Position numbers and translations under genes: made by a program. From the NCBI RefSeq assembly GCF_008124765.1, contig NZ_VNHS01000004.1:310001-374000 (forward strand): a stretch of DNA of 64,000 nt, in the 5' to 3' direction. This document shows positions 60,865 to 64,000 of this stretch, one piece after another; position 1 is the first letter of the stretch; each line of letters begins with the position of its first letter. The notes beneath the pieces are model-generated. The model had not been told where the DNA came from, did no database searches, and was given only the letters and a program-made list of their open reading frames with translations. This stretch comes from Paenibacillus methanolicus. GTDB taxonomy: Bacteria > Bacillota > Bacilli > Paenibacillales > Paenibacillaceae.

Positions 60865-61404
60865 TTAGTTCCCCGTCTGCAACAGCGCGGCGATCTCGAC
60901 CGCAATTTCTTCATGCAGCCGATCGCGGTTCTCCCACGTCACCGGCAGCACGCGCACGCCGGGCAGCGCCTTGAGCGCGTCGGTAGCCGCATCGCGCTCC
61001 TCCATAATGCTGCCGAGCACGATGCCTTGCTCCGGACTTGCGAGCAACCCTTGAATGAACGGGAGGAAGTCCGGATCGCTCATCTGCATCCGGCCGATCT
61101 CGTCCGCCACGACGATTTTGCCGCTATCTACGGTCTCGGTCAGCGACCGACGCACCTCCTCGTTGAACCACCCGGCGCGCACGCCATAGCGGCCAACCCG
61201 GTGCGGGCTGTTCAGCCCGACATGCGCCAGCGGCAGCGATCCGCCGCCGAGCAGCACGCAAGTAAAGCCCATCCGCTCGGAAGCGTCGCGGATTTCTTCC
61301 GTATAGAAGCCGCCGAAGCGCTCGGCGCCCACCGTATCGATGATTCGCTTCAGCAGCGTCGTTTTCCCCATCTGAGACTTGCCCGTTAGCAAAAACGTAT
61401 GCAT
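60865..61404 (-). CDS. THEP1-type nucleoside-triphosphatase
   Basis: 179 residues. P-loop GKSQMGKTT at the N-terminus, FGGFYTEEIRD, and Walker B VVADEIGRMQ match the THEP1/NTPCR family of small NTPases, whose cell role is unclear. The ATG at 61404 lacks a strong ribosome site but follows AGGCATGCATC after GGGGAGG. It is alone on the minus strand between the sulfonate-type module and spoIIR. Confidence 0.88.
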   Translation of the reverse strand: MHTFLLTGKSQMGKTTLLKRIIDTVGAERFGGFYTEEIRDASERMGFTCVLLGGGSLPLAHVGLNSPHRVGRYGVRAGWFNEEVRRSLTETVDSGKIVVADEIGRMQMSDPDFLPFIQGLLASPEQGIVLGSIMEERDAATDALKALPGVRVLPVTWENRDRLHEEIAVEIAALLQTGN

Positions 61405-61708
61405 GATGCATGCCTCCCCGGTATCATAATCGGCATCCGGCTGGATGGTACCATTCTATGACAAACCGCGAATGCCTAACTCTATTATTTAACCGCTAAA
61501 GTATTTCGCGCAACACCCTCATTTTGGGAATAGGCCCGGACAAGCCTGGTCATGCGGGCTTTTTCGCGTATCCGAACCTCTCGTCTATCCTCGTTAAATT
61601 TCGTAGAACCGCTAGGTTTAAGCGCGAGATTCCCGGACATACTGGGGATATAACGTTCCGGGACGCAAGCCAAGTGCACCGACGGGTGCCGCGAAGGAGC
61701 TTGTGTAT
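61405..61708 (+). promoter_or_regulatory. non-coding region before spoIIR with a possible forespore promoter and small hairpin transcript
   Basis: No gene is seen. GTTTA (61616-61620), 14 bp, GGACATACTG (61635-61644) fits the sigma-F pattern closely (-10 perfect, -35 with one mismatch). Further upstream a TATTAT box (61483-61488) precedes a GCCCG/CGGGC hairpin with TTTTT at ~61534-61565, a possible short RNA. Confidence 0.5.
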
Positions 61709-62404
61709 ATGATCCGCACTTATACCCGTTTCCCTTATCAAAAATCGTTTGGTTACCTGTTCGTCATTCTCGCGATTTTGTTCATGAGCTGGGAGAGCCA
61801 GCGCGCCGATGCGGCTATTGCCGGCGGCGACATTCCCGAGGAATCCATTCGTCTGCGCATTCTCGCCAATTCCGACAGCGCGATCGACCAGGCGGTCAAA
61901 CGCCATGTCCGCGACGCGGTCGTCGAAGAGATGGGCCGCTGGGTGAACGCCCGGCATTCCATCGAGGAAGCGCGCCTGACGATTCATGCCCATATGTCCG
62001 ATATCGAGCGCGTCGTGGCGGAGGAATTGCAAAGCCGCGGCTTCGATTACGGCTTCAAGGCCGAGCTCGGCATCGTGCCGTTCCCGACCAAAATGTACGG
62101 CAGCAAAGTATACCCGGCCGGCGATTATGAAGCGCTCCGCATTACGCTGGGTGAAGGCGAAGGCCAAAACTGGTGGTGCGTGCTTTTCCCGCCGCTCTGT
62201 TTCGTGGACGCGGTCAGCGGCGAAGCGACGGCGGCGGCCGCGACCGTAACGACGGCAGCGGCGGATGCGCCAACCGGCGGCGAAGGCGCTCAGGCGCAGG
62301 CAGCGGCAACGAACGCGGATGCGCAGCAAGCGCCCGAGGTGAAGTTCTTCCTGTGGGAAGTGCTGGAGTCGATCTTCTCGTTCTTCAAAAGCCTGTTCGC
62401 ATAA
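61709..62404 (+). CDS. spoIIR: stage II sporulation protein R
   Basis: 231 residues. An N-terminal signal/anchor (FGYLFVILAILFMSW) precedes the SpoIIR domain (SIRLRILANSDSAIDQAVKRHVRDAVV in parts, then NWWCVLFPPLCFVD). The forespore secretes it to trigger SpoIIGA and pro-sigma-E processing in the mother cell. An Ala-rich insert (about 175-210) and a hydrophobic tail (FFLWEVLESIFSFFKSL) are characteristic of longer homologs. ATG 61709 lies 9 bp after AAGGAG; GTG 61703 is too close. Confidence 0.94.
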   Translation: MIRTYTRFPYQKSFGYLFVILAILFMSWESQRADAAIAGGDIPEESIRLRILANSDSAIDQAVKRHVRDAVVEEMGRWVNARHSIEEARLTIHAHMSDIERVVAEELQSRGFDYGFKAELGIVPFPTKMYGSKVYPAGDYEALRITLGEGEGQNWWCVLFPPLCFVDAVSGEATAAAATVTTAAADAPTGGEGAQAQAAATNADAQQAPEVKFFLWEVLESIFSFFKSLFA

Positions 62405-62426
62405 CGCCATACACCTGCAAGACGAC

Positions 62427-62466
62427 AAGCCCCGTCAGGCGAAGCCATAGCGCCAGGCGGGGCTTT
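62427..62466 (+). terminator. hairpin after spoIIR
   Basis: AAGCCCCG / CGGGGCTT with a long loop and weak T-run. Confidence 0.5.
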
Positions 62467-62525
62467 GTCGTGCGGCTAACACGAAGCGGCGCATCGCCTC
62501 GTCGAACTTCCGTCTGGACAGGGTG

Positions 62526-62534
62526 TGGTATACT
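62526..62534 (+). promoter_or_regulatory. extended -10 promoter of the Sua5-type gene
   Basis: TGGTATACT combines a TGn extension with TATACT, 40 bp before the start; no good -35. Confidence 0.5.
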
Positions 62535-62573
62535 ATATGGCAAAAGAAGAATGCCACAAAGGATTGAACGCAG

Positions 62574-63830
62574 ATGAACAGAACGATAGAATGGCGCGTC
62601 GACGCGCGCGCGCCGAAACCCGAGGAGCTGGCGGAAGCGGCTGGTCTACTTCGGGAAGGGGATACCGTCGCCTTTCCGACGGAGACGGTGTACGGTTTAG
62701 GCGCCGACGCGCGCAGCGACGAAGCCGTCGCCCGCATATTCGAGGCGAAGGGGCGGCCGTCGGACAACCCGCTGATCGTCCATATCGCGGACCGCGCGCA
62801 GCTTGCCGGGCTAGCGCTGCCGTGGGGCGAGCTGGCGGAGCGGCTCATGGACCGCTTCTGGCCGGGACCGCTCACGCTCGTGCTGCCCGCCGCGCCGGGC
62901 GCGGTGTCGTCTCGCGTGACGGCCGGCTTGGATACGGTCGCGGTGCGGATGCCGTCCCACCCGGTGGCGCTCGCGCTCATCGCGGCGTCGGGCTGTCCGG
63001 TCGCGGCGCCGAGCGCGAACCGCTCCGGCCGGCCGAGCCCGACGCTCGCCGCGCACGTGGCCGCCGATCTGGGCGGACGCATCGCCGGCATCGTGGACGG
63101 CGGCGCGGCTGGCGTGGGACTGGAGTCGACCGTCGTCGAGATCGACGGAGAGACCGTGCGCATCCTCCGCCCGGGCGGCGTCACGGCGGAGGAGCTGCGC
63201 GAGGTCGTCCCGCGCGTCGAATATGACGCGGTCGCCGCGCCGGGCGCCGGGATGGGAACGGCGACCGCCGCCGGCGATTCTCGGGCTGCGGACTCCGAAC
63301 GCCTGGCGGCTTCGCCGGGAGATGACGTGCCTGTTCGCTCCGGCTCCGCCGCCGCGTCGTCGCAAGGGCTGCGCCCAACCAGCTTCTCTGCCGATCCGGT
63401 TGTCCATCCGGCCACGGTCGCCGCGCAGCCGCCGGGCTTGTCCGCCGACGCCGCGCTGGCGCCGCGCTCGCCGGGCATGAAATACGCGCATTACGCGCCG
63501 CGCGGCGTCATGGAGCTGGTGCAGGGCGATGCGGAGGCGCGCCGCGCTTACATCCGGCGCGAGGCGCACGCCGCCCGTGCGCGCGGCGAGCGCGCCGGCA
63601 TCCTCACGTTCGACGAGCGCGCCGGCGGCTACGACGCCGACGACGTGCTCTCGCTCGGCAGCCTGGCGCGGCTGGAGACCGCGGCGCAGTCGCTGTACGC
63701 CGCGCTCCGCGAATTCGACGACCGGGGCACGCAGCGCATCTGGGCCGAATCCGTCCCGGAGACGGGGATCGGCCACGCGCTGATGAACCGGCTCGTGAAG
63801 GCGGCGGGCCACCGGGTCGTTCGCGTCTAG
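62574..63830 (+). CDS. tsaC: threonylcarbamoyl-AMP synthase, Sua5 type
   Basis: 418 residues; makes threonylcarbamoyl-AMP for the t6A37 modification of ANN-decoding tRNAs. The YrdC domain (about 15-205) has FPTETVYGLGADA, KGRPSDNPLIVH and APSANRSGRPSPT. A C-terminal Sua5 domain starts near MKYAHYAPRG. The linker between them is expanded to ~80 residues of Ala/Ser/Pro-rich sequence, longer than usual. The gene corresponds in position to Bacillus ywlC. ATG 62574 follows AAAGGATTG. Confidence 0.93.
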   Translation: MNRTIEWRVDARAPKPEELAEAAGLLREGDTVAFPTETVYGLGADARSDEAVARIFEAKGRPSDNPLIVHIADRAQLAGLALPWGELAERLMDRFWPGPLTLVLPAAPGAVSSRVTAGLDTVAVRMPSHPVALALIAASGCPVAAPSANRSGRPSPTLAAHVAADLGGRIAGIVDGGAAGVGLESTVVEIDGETVRILRPGGVTAEELREVVPRVEYDAVAAPGAGMGTATAAGDSRAADSERLAASPGDDVPVRSGSAAASSQGLRPTSFSADPVVHPATVAAQPPGLSADAALAPRSPGMKYAHYAPRGVMELVQGDAEARRAYIRREAHAARARGERAGILTFDERAGGYDADDVLSLGSLARLETAAQSLYAALREFDDRGTQRIWAESVPETGIGHALMNRLVKAAGHRVVRV

Positions 63831-63911
63831 CCAGGTCCGGCCCGTCCGGTCAATCATGTTTCGCCCCTTGTCCGCATATGCTCTGAGGAGACTGGGACAG
63901 GGGGTGTGGCG

Positions 63912-64000
63912 ATGATCGAGGCGAGCTTGCAGACCGGCCAACTGTTGACGCTTATCATCATGGCGGTGGCGCTCGGGATGGACGCATTTTCACTGGGAAT
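63912..64000 (+). CDS. mntP: manganese efflux pump MntP, 5' part only
   Basis: Only the first 29 codons are in the window. After a short lead, LLTLIIMAVALGMDAFSLG matches the first helix of MntP (YebN/YwlD), where the Asp in GMDAFS is conserved. ATG 63912 follows an AGGGGGTG. Position after tsaC agrees with the Bacillus ywlC-mntP neighbourhood. Confidence 0.85.
   Translation, partial: MIEASLQTGQLLTLIIMAVALGMDAFSLG

Overview
The window looks like a chromosome segment of a GC-rich, endospore-forming Firmicute of the Paenibacillus/Cohnella type. The reasons are strong AGGAGG-type ribosome sites, spoIIR next to a Sua5-type gene and mntP, the prfA-prmC pair, Gram-positive lipoprotein signals, and many carbohydrate ABC transporters and LacI/TetR/WYL regulators. 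No rRNA, tRNA, CRISPR array, prophage or intact transposase gene was seen. Names rest on motifs read from the translations; no database was searched.

Layout. 1-5.4 kb: oligopeptide ABC operon oppABCDF (oppA cut by the window edge). 5.4-5.8 kb: first copy of an interrupted repeat. 5.8-9.6 kb: AlkD-like glycosylase, alpha/beta hydrolase, GNAT acetyltransferase and NagZ-like lipoprotein. 9.9-13 kb: large Cache-PAS-GGDEF protein. 13.1-15.4 kb (minus): ilvBN. 15.5-17.7 kb: LuxR-type ATPase regulator. 17.7-18.2 kb: second repeat copy, which contains a structured-RNA candidate resembling an orphan HEARO/IscB omega RNA. 18.2-27.1 kb: a maltodextrin regulon, with lacI-type malR and a GH15 glucoamylase on the minus strand and malEFG plus a GH13 lipoprotein amylase on the plus strand, sharing CAAACGTTTG-type operators. 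A second, intracellular GH13 enzyme follows at 28.6-30.3 kb. The lipoprotein amylase would cut starch outside the cell, MalEFG would import the products, and the two cytoplasmic enzymes would finish hydrolysis; the transport ATPase is not here.

30.6-32.2 kb: tetR plus a paired SMR efflux system with a clear promoter and operator. 32.3-36 kb: kinase-like protein, DsbA-like oxidoreductase, DUF72 protein, Rrf2 regulator with operator, thioredoxin. 36.1-40.9 kb: ethanolamine ammonia-lyase genes eutA, eutB and eutC led by an alkaline-phosphatase-superfamily gene. 41.3-45.8 kb: response regulator, sensor kinase and a LanFEG-like ABC transporter; near-identical direct repeats lie before the regulator and before the ATPase gene. 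46-49.6 kb: WYL regulator, DinB protein, a cytochrome-b/molybdopterin oxidoreductase fusion and a small conserved-looking protein.

49.7-64 kb: core genes ychF, prfA, prmC, then spoIIR, Sua5-type tsaC and the start of mntP. This order recalls the Bacillus prfA-mntP region, but about 8 kb separates prmC from spoIIR. That stretch holds a membrane-protein pair, a sulfonate/taurine-type module (ssuC, ssuB, tetR, two TauD-like dioxygenases and an SsuA-like lipoprotein) and a THEP1-type NTPase. An operator-like palindrome occurs both between ssuB and tetR and before the first tauD gene, suggesting a local regulon.

The most notable signals are the repeat carrying the HEARO-like RNA, several promoter/operator pairs readable from sequence, and two intrinsic terminators placed just upstream of start codons (GH13 gene and ssuB), which suggest attenuation or short RNAs.
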